64,000 nucleotides of DNA, taken from Stutzerimonas degradans (GTDB taxonomy: Bacteria > Pseudomonadota > Gammaproteobacteria > Pseudomonadales > Pseudomonadaceae). The stretch lies in assembly GCF_024448505.1 (NCBI RefSeq), contig NZ_JAMOHV010000003.1, positions 310,001 through 374,000 on the forward strand. Reading direction: 5' to 3'. The notes below the pieces were generated by a model that saw only the letters and a list, made by a program, of their open reading frames with translations, searched no databases and was not told where the DNA came from. Below are positions 39,423 to 48,136 of the stretch, one piece after another (the stretch's first letter is position 1; each line of letters starts with the position of its first letter). The position numbers and the translations under genes are program-made.

Positions 39423-39489
39423 CAGGCGGGACGAGCGAAGGCCCGGCGACCTTTCGGTCTCCGGGCCTGCGAGACAGGCATCCCGCCTG
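39423..39489. other. Nested inverted repeats between ackA and pta
   Basis: The outer arms CAGGCGGGA (39423-39431) and TCCCGCCTG (39481-39489) are perfect. Inside them AGGCCCGG (39439-39446) and CCGGGCCT (39461-39468) form a second perfect hairpin. The whole structure lies in the 128-base gap between the ackA stop and the pta start. There is no T-tract. It could modulate the ratio of ackA to pta expression or stabilise the ackA mRNA end. Confidence 0.6.
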
Positions 39490-39500
39490 TCGGGGGCGAA

Positions 39501-40688
39501 TCAGGCGTCGAGCAGCGCAAGGGTGTCCAGAGCGATCTGGCGCTCTTCGTTGGTCGGCACCACCAGGACGCGGCGGCTGCCTTCGGCCTGGATCTCGCCG
39601 GACACACCGCGGGTGCAGCGGGCGTTGGCCGCGTCGTCAAGCTTGAAGCCGAGCAGCTTGAGGTGCTGGAGGGTGCGTTCGCGCACGGCAGCGGAGTTTT
39701 CGCCGATGCCGCCGGTGAATACCAGGCCGTCCAGGCTGTCCAGGCCGCAGGACATGGCTGCCAGCGACTTGGCCAGGCGATAGCAGAACACCTCGAACGC
39801 CAGCACGGCGCCCGGATGACCGGCATTGCGGGCGTCGGCGAGGGTGCGCATGTCGTTGGACAGGCCGGACAGGCCCTTCAGGCCGCTTTCCTTGTTCAGC
39901 AGGTTGTCGATCTTGGCCAGATCCCAGCCGAGGGTGCGGTTGAGGAAATAGTGCAGGCTCGGATCGACATCGCCGCTGCGGGTGCCCATCACCAGGCCTT
40001 CCAGCGGGGTCAGGCCCATGCTGGTGTCGCGGCTCTCGCCGTTCTGCACCGCACAGGTGGAGCAGCCATTGCCCAGGTGAGCGACCAGCCAGCCGCTGTT
40101 CTCCACCGGCAGGCCGGTCATTTCGGCGGCGCGTCGGCTGACGAAGCGCAGGCTAGTGCCGTGGAAGCCGTAGCGACGCACGCCGTGCTCCTCATAGAGG
40201 AAGCTCGGGATCGCATAGCGATAGGCATGCGGCGGCATCGTCTGGTGGAACGCGGTGTCGAACACGCCGACCTGCGGCAGTTCGGGGAACAGGTTGATGG
40301 CTGCGTGGATGCCGCTCAGGTTGGCCGGGTTGTGCAGCGGTGCCAGCTGGATGTTGGCTTCGATGCTGGCCAGGGTTTCGTCGGTGAGCAGAGTGGAGGC
40401 GAAGAACTTCTCGCCGCCGTGCACCACGCGGTGGCCGATGCCGTCCAGATGACCGCCGGCGGCGTCTTCGACGCGCGGCAGGATCTGCGCGAGCGCGGCC
40501 TGGTGGTCGGCATTCGGTACCTTGACGCTTTCCTTGCCGGCGGCGCTCTCGAAGTGGATGACAGCCTCTGCGGTACCGATGCATTCGGCGAGACCTTGCA
40601 GCGGGAAGGTAGCTTGCGCTTCGTTGACCAGGGCGAACTTGATCGACGAGCTGCCACAGTTGATCACCAGGATGTTACGAGCCGGCAT
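39501..40688 (-). CDS. ackA: Acetate kinase AckA
   Basis: A 395-residue ASKHA-superfamily kinase that interconverts acetyl phosphate and acetate with ADP/ATP. The N terminus is [49 protein letters not shown] and [17 protein letters not shown] are family signatures, and [17 protein letters not shown] is the adenosine motif. AAGGAGCACC precedes the ATG at 40688; a longer frame by six codons lacks this. It is followed by pta on the same strand after 128 bases. Confidence 0.97.
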   Translation of the reverse strand: MPARNILVINCGSSSIKFALVNEAQATFPLQGLAECIGTAEAVIHFESAAGKESVKVPNADHQAALAQILPRVEDAAGGHLDGIGHRVVHGGEKFFASTLLTDETLASIEANIQLAPLHNPANLSGIHAAINLFPELPQVGVFDTAFHQTMPPHAYRYAIPSFLYEEHGVRRYGFHGTSLRFVSRRAAEMTGLPVENSGWLVAHLGNGCSTCAVQNGESRDTSMGLTPLEGLVMGTRSGDVDPSLHYFLNRTLGWDLAKIDNLLNKESGLKGLSGLSNDMRTLADARNAGHPGAVLAFEVFCYRLAKSLAAMSCGLDSLDGLVFTGGIGENSAAVRERTLQHLKLLGFKLDDAANARCTRGVSGEIQAEGSRRVLVVPTNEERQIALDTLALLDA

Positions 40689-40930
40689 CGGTGCTCCTTG
40701 ATTCACTGAAAGTTATTGATATGAAGTGACAAAAGAATCTCAGGCAGCCGGATTCTTGCATAACCATAGTAAAAGCGATGCCATCCAAAGGTTGTAGTCG
40801 GGCTGTCGATGGCACTACACGATTTGCTCATCGGGAACCACGCTGTCCGTTGCTCGGCCTTCGGTTCACATTCGGCCTGGCGCGCGGTTAGACTGTGTCG
40901 TCCATTTTCCCCAAGCAAAGGTTTGAGCCC

Positions 40931-41416
40931 ATGCTGATCGCCGCTAACAAGGCTGTCTCAATCGACTACACCCTCACCAACGACGCCGGTGAGGTGATCG
41001 ACAGCTCCGCCGGCGGCGCGCCGCTGGTCTACCTGCACGGTGCAGGCAACATCATTCCCGGCCTTGAAAAGGCGCTGGAAGGCAAGCAGGGCGGCGACCA
41101 GATCCAGGTCACCATCGAGCCGCAGGATGCGTATGGCGAGTACAGCCCGGAGCTGGTCGCCACCCTGAACCGCGCCATGTTCGAAGGCGTCGACGAGCTG
41201 GAAGTCGGCATGCAGTTCCATGCCTCCGGTCCGGATGGCGGCATGCAGATCGTCACCATTCGTGACGTCGAGGGCGACGATGTGATCGTCGACGGCAACC
41301 ATCCGCTGGCCGGCCAGCGCCTGAGCTTCGACGTCAAGATCGTCAGCGTCCGCGACGCCAGCGAGGAAGAAGTGGCCCACGGCCATGTGCATGGCGAAGG
41401 CGGTCATCACCACTGA
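40931..41416 (+). CDS. slyD: FKBP-type peptidyl-prolyl isomerase SlyD
   Basis: A 161-residue cytoplasmic folding helper. The FKBP halves are visible (AVSIDYTLTNDAGEVIDSS, LVYLHGAGNIIPGLEKAL) around the insert-in-flap domain (about 68-130, YGEYSPELVATLNRAMF). The C terminus HGHVHGEGGHHH is a short His-rich metal tail, much shorter than in E. coli. SlyD binds nickel and can help hydrogenase maturation; that role is inference here. Start at 40931 (MLIAANKAV). Divergent from ackA, with about 240 bases between them. Confidence 0.93.
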   Translation: MLIAANKAVSIDYTLTNDAGEVIDSSAGGAPLVYLHGAGNIIPGLEKALEGKQGGDQIQVTIEPQDAYGEYSPELVATLNRAMFEGVDELEVGMQFHASGPDGGMQIVTIRDVEGDDVIVDGNHPLAGQRLSFDVKIVSVRDASEEEVAHGHVHGEGGHHH

Positions 41417-41478
41417 TTGGCACGCCCGCGGCGCCGGTCGTTGCAGACCGCGCCAGGTCGAGCTGATCGTGTAGAAGG

Positions 41479-41507
41479 CGCTCCGGTTGCGGCCGGGGCG
41501 TTTTTTT
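41479..41507 (+). terminator. Intrinsic terminator after slyD
   Basis: CGCTCCGG and CCGGGGCG pair with one G-T around a six-base loop and are followed by seven T residues. It lies only 16 bases before the glutathione peroxidase start. Confidence 0.85.
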
Positions 41508-41522
41508 GTCTGGAGGGAAGAC

Positions 41523-42005
41523 ATGAGCGCATTTCATCAATTGGTCCTGCCGGGGCTGGGTGGTCAGGAGCTGCCGCTGGCGTCGTTCGGCGACAAGCTC
41601 ACGCTGGTGGTCAACGTTGCCTCGCAATGCGGTTTGACGCCCCAGTACGCGGGCCTCGAGCGACTGCACCAGCAGTATCGCGAGCGTGGCTTCAGCGTGC
41701 TCGGCGTGCCGTGCAACCAGTTCGCCGCGCAGGAGCCGGGCAGCGACGAAGAGATTCGTGCGTTCTGCAGCCTCAATTACGGCGTCAGCTTCCCGCTGAC
41801 CGGCAAGCTCGACGTCAACGGGCCGCAGCGTCATCCGCTGTACCGCCTGCTGGCAGGCGAGGGGGCGGATTTTCCCGGCGACATCAGCTGGAACTTCGAA
41901 AAATTCCTGGTCGACCGCGACGGCCGCGTGCTGGCGCGTTTCTCGCCACGCACCAGTCCGGACGATCCGGCGCTGATCCAGGCGATCGAGGCGGCGCTGC
42001 CCTGA
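41523..42005 (+). CDS. Glutathione peroxidase-like thiol peroxidase
   Basis: A 160-residue peroxidase of the GPx family. The peroxidatic residue is Cys36 (NVASQCGLTPQYAGLE), with Gln in PCNQFAAQEPGSDEEI and Trp in SWNFEKFLVD completing the catalytic site. FCSLNYGVSFPLTGK includes a cysteine that may act as the resolving residue. It reduces hydrogen peroxide or lipid peroxides; bacterial members usually use thioredoxin, so the reductant is uncertain. Ribosome site TGGAGGGAAG precedes the ATG. Confidence 0.93.
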   Translation: MSAFHQLVLPGLGGQELPLASFGDKLTLVVNVASQCGLTPQYAGLERLHQQYRERGFSVLGVPCNQFAAQEPGSDEEIRAFCSLNYGVSFPLTGKLDVNGPQRHPLYRLLAGEGADFPGDISWNFEKFLVDRDGRVLARFSPRTSPDDPALIQAIEAALP

Positions 42006-42125
42006 TCCCCACACCCCGGCGCCTGCAACGGGCGCCGGGGTTGCGCGCTCGCCGGGCAGGTCGGTAGCGCCATCGTAAAACATCGCTGCCGATAAGCCTG
42101 GGTGATGATCCTAGGCTGGCGAGAC

Positions 42126-42133
42126 GACCGGTC
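42126..42133. promoter_or_regulatory. Possible repressor operator before the TetR gene
   Basis: GACCGGTC is a perfect eight-base palindrome 14 bases before the TetR ATG, in a 141-base gap. TetR repressors of the NemR group usually bind a palindrome overlapping their own promoter, so autoregulation of the operon is likely. Confidence 0.35.
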
Positions 42134-42146
42134 ATATCCTCGCCGC

Positions 42147-42743
42147 ATGACCACTCAAACCCGCAACGACAAGCACTCATTGATCCTCGCCAGGGGTGCC
42201 CAGGTGATGATTCGTCGCGGCTATCACGGCACCGGCGTGCAGGAGATCGTGCAGGCCGCGGGGGTACCGAAGGGCTCGTTCTATCACTACTTCGCCAGCA
42301 AGGAAGACTTCGCCCTGCAAGCGCTCGAGGCGTTGTATCGCCCGCGCCTCGAACGTTACCGGGTGGCGCTCAACGAGGCGCCCGGCACCCCTTGCCAGCG
42401 CATTCTCGCCTATTACCGCGAGCTGACCGCGCACTTCTCGCGCCAGGAAAAGCCCGAGTACCACTGCTTCATCGGCAGCCTGAGTTTCGAGATGGCCGAG
42501 CTGTGTCCGCCCATCGGCCAGAAGGTATTGGCGATTCTCGGGCAGTCGGTCGAGCTGCTGGCCGACTGCCTGGAACAGGCGCGCCGTCAGGCCGAAATAG
42601 CCGCCGACAGCGATTGCGCCGCCATCGCCGAATTCATCGGCAACGCGTGGGAAGGCGCGCTGCTGCGTATGAAGGTCAGCGGCAGCGTGACGCCGCTGCA
42701 GCGTTTTCTCGATCAGCTGGCGCGGCTGCTGGAGTGCCAATGA
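42147..42743 (+). CDS. TetR family repressor, NemR-like
   Basis: A 198-residue transcription regulator. The N-terminal helix-turn-helix reads VMIRRGYHGTGVQEIVQAAG then VPKGSFYHYFASKEDFALQA, the common pattern of NemR. The C-terminal half (about 80-198) senses ligand; Cys residues at EYHCFIGS, ELCPPIG and ADCLEQA fit a reactive-electrophile sensor as in NemR, which is inference. The start at 42147 (MTTQTRND) was chosen because the longer frame adds residues without a ribosome site. The ene-reductase follows after 44 bases. Confidence 0.85.
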   Translation: MTTQTRNDKHSLILARGAQVMIRRGYHGTGVQEIVQAAGVPKGSFYHYFASKEDFALQALEALYRPRLERYRVALNEAPGTPCQRILAYYRELTAHFSRQEKPEYHCFIGSLSFEMAELCPPIGQKVLAILGQSVELLADCLEQARRQAEIAADSDCAAIAEFIGNAWEGALLRMKVSGSVTPLQRFLDQLARLLECQ

Positions 42744-42787
42744 GCGTGCGCCCCGCACCGTCGCAACACACACAACAGGAGAGTCGC

Positions 42788-43897
42788 ATGACCGCTACCG
42801 TAAATGCCTTGTTCCAGCCGTTCGAGCTGGGTTCGCTGCACCTGCCGACCCGCGTGGTGATGGCGCCGATGACCCGCTCGTTTTCGCCCAACGGCGTGCC
42901 GACCGCCGATGTGGTCGAGTACTACCGGCGGCGGGCGGCATCCGGGGTGGGGCTGATCATCACCGAGGGCACCACGGTCGGACACGCGGCCGCCAACGGC
43001 TATCCGCAGGTTCCGCGGTTCTATGGCGCCGATGCACTGGCCGGCTGGAAGCAGGTGGTCGATGCCGTGCACACCGCCGGTGGACGCATCGTTCCGCAGC
43101 TCTGGCACGTCGGCAACGTGCGCCGCATCGGCACCGAGCCGGAGGCGAGCGTGCCGGGGTACGGCCCGATGGAAAAGCTCAAGGACGGCCAGGTCGTCGT
43201 GCACGGCATGACCAAGCAGGATATTCAGGACGTCATCGCCGCGTTTGCCCAAGCCGCCCGCGATGCTCAGGCGATCGGCATGGACGGTGTGGAGATCCAC
43301 GGTGCTCACGGTTATCTGATCGACCAGTTCTTCTGGGCCGGCAGCAACCAGCGTACCGACGAATATGGCGGCAGCCTGGCCAACCGTTCGCGCTTCGCCA
43401 TCGAACTGATCCAGGCGGTACGCGCGGCTGTAGGGCCGGACTTCCCGATCATCTTCCGCTTCTCGCAGTGGAAGCAGCAGGACTACAGCGCACGGCTGGT
43501 GCAGACCCCTGACGAGCTGGGCGAATTCCTCGCGCCGCTGTCGGCGGCGGGTGTGGATATTTTCCATTGCTCGACGCGGCGTTTCTGGGAGCCGGAGTTC
43601 GAGGGCTCGCCGCTGAACCTCGCCGGCTGGACGCGCCAGTTGACCGGCAAGCCGACCATCACCGTGGGCAGCGTCGGCCTGGACGACGAGTTTCTGCAGT
43701 ACATGGTCAAGACCGACAAGGTCGCCCAGCCGGCGAACATCGAAGGCCTGCTGGAGCGTCTGAACCGGCAGGAATTCGATCTGGTCGCGGTGGGACGTGC
43801 GCTGCTGGTCGATCCGGACTGGGCGCAGAAGGTGCGCGAAGGGCGGATGCAGGACGTGCTGCCATTCAGCCGCGAGGCGCTGAAGACGCTCGCCTGA
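42788..43897 (+). CDS. Old yellow enzyme family alkene reductase, NemA-like
   Basis: A 369-residue FMN-dependent NAD(P)H oxidoreductase. The N-terminal strand is RVVMAPMTRSFSPNGVP. The substrate-binding residues lie in VEIHGAHGYLIDQFFW near residue 178, and FDLVAVGRALLVDPDWAQK is the phosphate-binding end. Members reduce activated alkenes, nitro compounds and N-ethylmaleimide. Its partner, the TetR gene directly upstream, is the usual nemR-nemA arrangement. AGGAGAG precedes the ATG, and a strong terminator follows. Confidence 0.92.
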   Translation: MTATVNALFQPFELGSLHLPTRVVMAPMTRSFSPNGVPTADVVEYYRRRAASGVGLIITEGTTVGHAAANGYPQVPRFYGADALAGWKQVVDAVHTAGGRIVPQLWHVGNVRRIGTEPEASVPGYGPMEKLKDGQVVVHGMTKQDIQDVIAAFAQAARDAQAIGMDGVEIHGAHGYLIDQFFWAGSNQRTDEYGGSLANRSRFAIELIQAVRAAVGPDFPIIFRFSQWKQQDYSARLVQTPDELGEFLAPLSAAGVDIFHCSTRRFWEPEFEGSPLNLAGWTRQLTGKPTITVGSVGLDDEFLQYMVKTDKVAQPANIEGLLERLNRQEFDLVAVGRALLVDPDWAQKVREGRMQDVLPFSREALKTLA

Positions 43898-43914
43898 CGC
43901 ATTCGTCGCTATGC

Positions 43915-43951
43915 AAAAAGGCCGGAACGCTTGCGGCGTTGCGGCCTTTTT
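43915..43951 (+). terminator. Intrinsic terminator after the ene-reductase gene
   Basis: AAAAAGGCCG and CGGCCTTTTT pair around an inner hairpin (ACGC, TTGC, GGCGT). Both strands carry T-runs, so it also ends the convergent cysZ transcript. Confidence 0.92.
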
Positions 43952-43966
43952 CTTTTTCGCCCGGCG

Positions 43967-44725
43967 CTAGCTCGGGCGTTTGACCAACGCGTGACTTTGG
44001 CCACCCTCGCGGACCCACAGCAGCGTCGCCCCGGCGACCGCGGCCGGCATGATCAGCAGGTTCAGGCCGGGCACCAGCAGCGCCGCATAGGTCACCGCGC
44101 CGAAGCTCAGGCTCTGCCAGCGGCGCTGGCGCAGCCAGGTCAGCATCTCCGCCCAGCTCACCCGGTTGTTGTCCGCCGGATAGTCGATGTACTGCACCGC
44201 CATCATCCAGACGCCGAACAGCAACCACAGCGGCGCGGCGACGATGTTCAGCACCGGAATGAACGACAGCACCAGCAGCGCCAGTGCGCGTGGCGCAAAA
44301 TAGGCCAGCTTGCGCGCTTCGCGGGCCAGGGTGCGCGGCAGCATGGCCAGCAGTTCGGCCCAGCTGAAGGGGGGCGCCGTATCCTCACCGCGTGCCACCA
44401 CCTCGACCTTCTCCGCGAGGAAGCCGTTGAACGGCGCGGCGATGACGTTGGCGAGCAGGGTGAAGGTGAAGAACACCATCAGCACGACCAGCGCGACGAA
44501 CACCGGCCAGAGCAGATATTCGAGAAAGGTCAGCCAGTCCGGCAGGCTCGGCATGAACGCCTCGACCCAGAGCCCGAACTGTCGCATGGCAAGCCAGATC
44601 AGGCCGACGAACAGCAGCACATTGACGGTCAGCGGTAGGAGCACGAACAGCCGCAACCCCGGACTGAGGACCAGTTTCAGGCCTTCACGAAGGTACTGCG
44701 GGCCGGAAAGGGCGGGCAACGACAT
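43967..44725 (-). CDS. cysZ: Sulfate transporter CysZ
   Basis: A 252-residue inner membrane protein with about six hydrophobic segments. [20 protein letters not shown] opens the first segment, and [19 protein letters not shown] and [15 protein letters not shown] are the CysZ signatures. CysZ carries sulfate into the cell for assimilation. The ATG at 44725 is preferred because GGAG lies eight bases upstream. No other cysteine biosynthesis gene is next to it. Confidence 0.92.
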   Translation of the reverse strand: MSLPALSGPQYLREGLKLVLSPGLRLFVLLPLTVNVLLFVGLIWLAMRQFGLWVEAFMPSLPDWLTFLEYLLWPVFVALVVLMVFFTFTLLANVIAAPFNGFLAEKVEVVARGEDTAPPFSWAELLAMLPRTLAREARKLAYFAPRALALLVLSFIPVLNIVAAPLWLLFGVWMMAVQYIDYPADNNRVSWAEMLTWLRQRRWQSLSFGAVTYAALLVPGLNLLIMPAAVAGATLLWVREGGQSHALVKRPS

Positions 44726-44882
44726 GCGCAAGCTCCAGCAGAGGAAAACGACGGGACCATACCGGCTTTGCCCGGCGGCGCAAAGTCGCGGGCGAGCGAT
44801 AGGCCAGGTCTATAGTGAGGATGCACGCGCTGAATTTTACCGGGCAGCGCGGGGCGCCTAGAGTGGCGCCATCGGTTTTCCC

Positions 44883-44944
44883 AAGGGCCATCCACTCACA
44901 GCCTTCCCCTAGCGCTTTGGGATGGCCCTTTTTTCTTCTGGCGA
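44883..44944 (+). terminator. Plus-strand intrinsic terminator with no gene in front
   Basis: AAGGGCCATCC (44883-44893) pairs perfectly with GGATGGCCCTT (44930-44940) and is followed by T residues to 44944. The 36-base loop is long. Both neighbouring genes (cysZ and the HopJ gene) lie on the minus strand, and the T-run faces the plus strand only. A small RNA transcribed on the plus strand from the preceding 150 bases is possible: TATAGT at about 44813 and TAGAGT at about 44861 are -10-like. Confidence 0.6.
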
Positions 44945-44955
44945 CGACGCGGCGC

Positions 44956-45294
44956 TCAGCGCCGGCTGAGCGGCTGGCGGTCGAAGCGAACGCCTGGCAG
45001 ACCGGTTTCCATCAGTGCGCGGATGTTGCGATGGTCGGAGCCGGTCGGCGAGGCCAGCACGGCCTGGTAATGCTCGCCGAAGGCCAGCAGCGCTTCCTCG
45101 GTGGAGAAGCCTTCCAGCAGCGCGAGGCCCAGCGTCTTGCAGGAACCCTCGTTCTCCCCCGCGGCGTTTTCCACGCCACCGTTGATGAAGCGGCTCGGCT
45201 GGTAGTCGTAGTGCTCAGCGATGAACGCCAGCGTGGCGCTGAACGGGTGGTTGCGGTTGCGCAGGCTGGCGCGAAAGTCCTTGAGGCTGCTCAT
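44956..45294 (-). CDS. HopJ type III effector family protein
   Basis: A 112-residue protein starting MSSLKDFRASLRNRNHPFS. The family pattern is visible: FIAEHYDYQPSRFINGG, then AGENEGSCKTLGLALLEGFS and LLAFGEHYQAVLASP. The name comes from a Pseudomonas syringae effector screen, but the family is widespread in bacteria without that role, and no secretion genes are nearby. The ATG at 45294 overlaps the stop of the DUF1244 gene (ATGA), so the two are translationally coupled. Confidence 0.9.
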   Translation of the reverse strand: MSSLKDFRASLRNRNHPFSATLAFIAEHYDYQPSRFINGGVENAAGENEGSCKTLGLALLEGFSTEEALLAFGEHYQAVLASPTGSDHRNIRALMETGLPGVRFDRQPLSRR

Positions 45295-45584
45295 GGCTTC
45301 TGGCCCTTGTCGAAGGCGGCCTGTTGCTCGGACGTCGCTTCCTTCTGGTAGCGCTTCTTCCATTCGGCGTAGGGCATGCCGTACACCTCTTCGCGCGCCT
45401 CGTCGACGCTGACGGCGACGTCGAGGTCGTCGGCGGCGGTCTTGTACCACTTGGACAGGCAATTGCGGCAGAAGCCGGCGAGGTTCATCAGGTCGATGTT
45501 CTGCACGTCCGGGCGGCTGCGCAGGTGCTGGACCAGGCGGCGGAAGGCGGCGGCTTCCAGTTCGGTGCGTTCTTGCTCGTTCAT
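45291..45584 (-). CDS. DUF1244 domain protein
   Basis: A 97-residue helical protein starting MNEQERTELEAAAFRRLVQH. The conserved core is LMNLAGFCRNCLSKWY, with two cysteines that may bind metal, followed by MPYAEWKKRYQKEAT. The family's function is unknown. It overlaps the HopJ-family gene by four bases (ATGA), a pairing seen in many proteobacteria as far as I recall. Confidence 0.92.
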   Translation of the reverse strand: MNEQERTELEAAAFRRLVQHLRSRPDVQNIDLMNLAGFCRNCLSKWYKTAADDLDVAVSVDEAREEVYGMPYAEWKKRYQKEATSEQQAAFDKGQKP

Positions 45585-45689
45585 GTCTGCTTCTCGGCGT
45601 TGGCTGAGGTGGGCCGGATCATAACCTCGGTGTTGGGCAGCGACCAGCCTCGCCAGTGCCGGCTACGCGAGGCGCTGAGCCGTCGCGCT

Positions 45690-46064
45690 TCAGTCGCGGT
45701 GCGCGGCGAGGGTGATCGAGACGGACTCGGCGAAGCGCAGCGCGTGGGGCTTGTCGACTTCCACCTCGGCATAGCGCACCTGCGGGTGCTGCATGATCAG
45801 GTCGAGGATTTCCTGGGTGAGGCGTTCCAGCAGGGCGAAGCGGTTGTCCTCGACGTGACGGATGATCGCCTTGGTGATGGTGCGGTAGTTCAGCGCGTGG
45901 TCGATGACGTTGTCACGCACCGCATCGGCGGCGGGGTAGAGCATGGTCAGGTTGATCAGCACGTCCTGCTTGTTGAGGATCTCCTCTTCCTTGATGCCGA
46001 TGAACGTGCGCAGGCGCAGGTCTTTGACGCGGATGCGTGCCATCGAGGGTTCCAGTCTGGGCAT
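45690..46064 (-). CDS. folX: Dihydroneopterin triphosphate 2'-epimerase FolX
   Basis: A 124-residue member of the FolB/FolX T-fold family. [20 protein letters not shown], then [16 protein letters not shown] and [19 protein letters not shown] are diagnostic. It epimerises dihydroneopterin triphosphate on the path to tetrahydromonapterin, the cofactor of phenylalanine hydroxylase in pseudomonads. The ATG at 46064 is preceded by AAGGAGG. The folM reductase of the same pathway lies directly upstream. Confidence 0.9.
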   Translation of the reverse strand: MPRLEPSMARIRVKDLRLRTFIGIKEEEILNKQDVLINLTMLYPAADAVRDNVIDHALNYRTITKAIIRHVEDNRFALLERLTQEILDLIMQHPQVRYAEVEVDKPHALRFAESVSITLAAHRD

Positions 46065-46084
46065 GGGGCCTCCTTGTGGGCGGG

Positions 46085-46795
46085 TCAGATCAGGTGGCGG
46101 CCGCCGTTCACCGTGAGGATGGTGCCGGTGACGTAGGGATTGTCGAGCAGATAGCGCAGACTCTGGTAGATCACCTCGGCGCCGGGCTCGATGCCCAGCG
46201 CCGATTTGGCCAGGGCCTTGCGCCGGTAGGCCTCGTCATCGTCGGGATTGAACTGGATCAGCGCCGGAGCGATGCCGTTGACCTTGATCTGCGGCGCCAG
46301 GCTGGCGGCGAACGACAGCGTGAGATTGTCCAGGCCGGCCTTGCTGGCCGCGTAGGCGATGTGCTTGCTGCTGCCGCGGCGGGTGACGTCGTCGCCGATG
46401 TGCACGATGTCCGCGGCGCCGCCGTGACGTAGCAGCGCGGCGCCGTGCAGGTTGATCAGGTATGGCGCGAGCATGTGCACGCTGAACATGCGCTGGAACA
46501 GCTCGGCTTCCTGGCCGGGCGTTTCGCTGTGCCATTCGGAAGCGTTGTGCACGATGGCACGCAGGCCGTCGGTGTGCGCCTTGAGCGTTTCGATGAAGGT
46601 CAGAATGCCGGTCGCATCGGCGAAATCGGCCGCCAGCGTGATCGCCCCGCGGCTGCGCAGATGGGCCACGCCTTCACGTTCGCGGCGGTAGCTGATGATG
46701 ACGGGATGGCCGTCGTCGAGCAGACGCTCGGCGCAATGCAGGCCGATTCGCTGGCCGGCGCCGGTGATCAGGATGGGAAGCGGGGATTGGCTCAT
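46085..46795 (-). CDS. folM: Dihydromonapterin reductase FolM
   Basis: A 236-residue SDR enzyme. The cofactor site is [19 protein letters not shown] near residue 8, [11 protein letters not shown] is the NNAG-equivalent, and [17 protein letters not shown] holds the catalytic Tyr-Lys. It reduces dihydromonapterin (and slowly dihydrofolate) with NADPH. It is 20 bases before folX, forming a two-gene unit; the folE gene found in the same cluster in P. aeruginosa is not seen in this window. Confidence 0.9.
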   Translation of the reverse strand: MSQSPLPILITGAGQRIGLHCAERLLDDGHPVIISYRREREGVAHLRSRGAITLAADFADATGILTFIETLKAHTDGLRAIVHNASEWHSETPGQEAELFQRMFSVHMLAPYLINLHGAALLRHGGAADIVHIGDDVTRRGSSKHIAYAASKAGLDNLTLSFAASLAPQIKVNGIAPALIQFNPDDDEAYRRKALAKSALGIEPGAEVIYQSLRYLLDNPYVTGTILTVNGGRHLI

Positions 46796-46855
46796 CGGGC
46801 GCCTCGGTCGGTCAGGCGCTGCCGTAATGCCGGTGCGCAGCGCTGGCCGGCCAGC

Positions 46856-47470
46856 TTACACCAGATCGGCGGACGACTCGGGATGCAGGCGTCGATGCTG
46901 GCGGTAGAGGAAGCTGCGGATACGTTCGGCATCCTGTTCGCCGTTGAACTCCACCTCGTAGGCCGCCAGGCCGTCGTCGACCTCGCGCACCCGGTGCGCC
47001 TCGACTTCCAGCGGCACGTCGTCGGGCAGTGCCAGACACAGGTGGAAGTGCTTGGGTGGTTTGCGCCCGCTGCCGGCCTTGACCAGCAACCCGTGCGAGG
47101 ACAGCTCGCAAACGCGCAGCGGACTCGCCTCGCCGTCGCGCTTGAGCAGCGCCAGCGGTTGTTCGAGGTGCAGGCGCCAGGCCCGGTTGATCGGGCCGCG
47201 CTCGAAGATGACCGGCGGCGCCAGATGCAGATGCAGGCTGTGAAACTCGTCCTCCTTGATCTGCACCGGGAAGCTCATGCGGAACTCGGCGGTTTTCGCT
47301 TCGAGCGAAAGCTCTGCATGGGTCGCCAGCGCCAGCAGCAGTTCGTTGGACTGCGCTCCGCCGTCGAGGCGAAAGCCGGCAGTGCGCTCGCCATGGCCGT
47401 TGGCCGCGCGATGCATGAGCTTGTTGATGAAGGCCAGCTCATCGCTGGTCAGGACTGTCCGTTCGGCCAT
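46856..47470 (-). CDS. PilZ-like protein with N-terminal extension
   Basis: A 204-residue soluble protein. The C-terminal half (about 95-200) resembles a PilZ cyclic di-GMP receptor: INRAWRLHLEQPLALLKRDG gives the arginine-containing start, PLRVCELSSHGLLVKAG the (D/E)xSxxG motif, then YEVEFNGEQDAERIRSFLY. The first 90 residues (MAERTVLTSDELAFINKLM) form a separate helical part. The arginine pattern is not the canonical RxxxR, so c-di-GMP binding is uncertain. GAGGAAGTG precedes the ATG at 47470. It is divergent from the flavodoxin gene. Confidence 0.72.
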   Translation of the reverse strand: MAERTVLTSDELAFINKLMHRAANGHGERTAGFRLDGGAQSNELLLALATHAELSLEAKTAEFRMSFPVQIKEDEFHSLHLHLAPPVIFERGPINRAWRLHLEQPLALLKRDGEASPLRVCELSSHGLLVKAGSGRKPPKHFHLCLALPDDVPLEVEAHRVREVDDGLAAYEVEFNGEQDAERIRSFLYRQHRRLHPESSADLV

Positions 47471-47674
47471 GTCACTTCCTCGAGGAGTCGGCGCGGCGGG
47501 CGCCGACGACCGCGGCACGGCGATCCGTGCCGGGCGGTTTGTTGCGCGCTGTGATCGTGATTTCCAAGAGTAGTTCAGTACGGTTGTCGGATTTTGGCGA
47601 TTCGCTGCCCGGGATGTCCGACAGGCGAGCGCCTTGCGGCATAATGGCCGGCTTCAATTTGCGGAGATTCCCTC

Positions 47675-48127
47675 ATGAAAGTCGCCATCCTTTCCGGCAG
47701 CGTTTACGGCAGCGCCGAGGACGTCGCTCGTCATGCCGAGCGCCAGCTCAAGGCCGCCGGTTTCGATGCCTGGCACGACCCGCGCGCGCAATTGCCACAG
47801 GTGCTGGAGTTCGCGCCGGAGGCGCTGCTGGTGGTGACCTCCACTACTGGCATGGGTGAGCTGCCGGACAGCTTCGTGCCGCTGTATTCGGCCATCCGTG
47901 AACAGTTTCCGGCCTGGCACGGGTTGCCCGGCGGGGTGATCGCCCTGGGTGACGCCAGCTATGGCGATACGTTCTGCGGCGGCGGCGAGCTGGTGCGCGA
48001 GCTGTTCGCCGAGCTTGGCGTGCGGGAGGTGCAGGAAATGCTGCGGATCGATGGCAGCGAGACGGTCACGCCGGAAGTCGACGCCGAGCCCTGGCTGGCG
48101 CGCTTCGCCGAAATCCTGCGCGGCTGA
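47675..48127 (+). CDS. Flavodoxin-like protein, MioC type
   Basis: A 150-residue FMN-binding electron carrier. The phosphate loop is LSGSVYGSAEDVARHAE near residue 6, VVTSTTGMGELPDSF near 56, and IALGDASYGDTFCGGGELV near 89 are the flavin-binding loops. E. coli MioC acts in biotin synthase electron transfer in vitro; the partner here is unknown. GGAGATTCCCTC precedes the ATG. It converges with acpH, with nine bases between the stops. Confidence 0.9.
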   Translation: MKVAILSGSVYGSAEDVARHAERQLKAAGFDAWHDPRAQLPQVLEFAPEALLVVTSTTGMGELPDSFVPLYSAIREQFPAWHGLPGGVIALGDASYGDTFCGGGELVRELFAELGVREVQEMLRIDGSETVTPEVDAEPWLARFAEILRG

Positions 48128-48136
48128 GACCGGCGC

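Noticed and set aside
44956..45294. HopJ-family gene taken as sign of a type III secretion system
   Set aside because: No secretion gene is present and the family is common in bacteria without such a system; the neighbours are DUF1244 and pterin genes.
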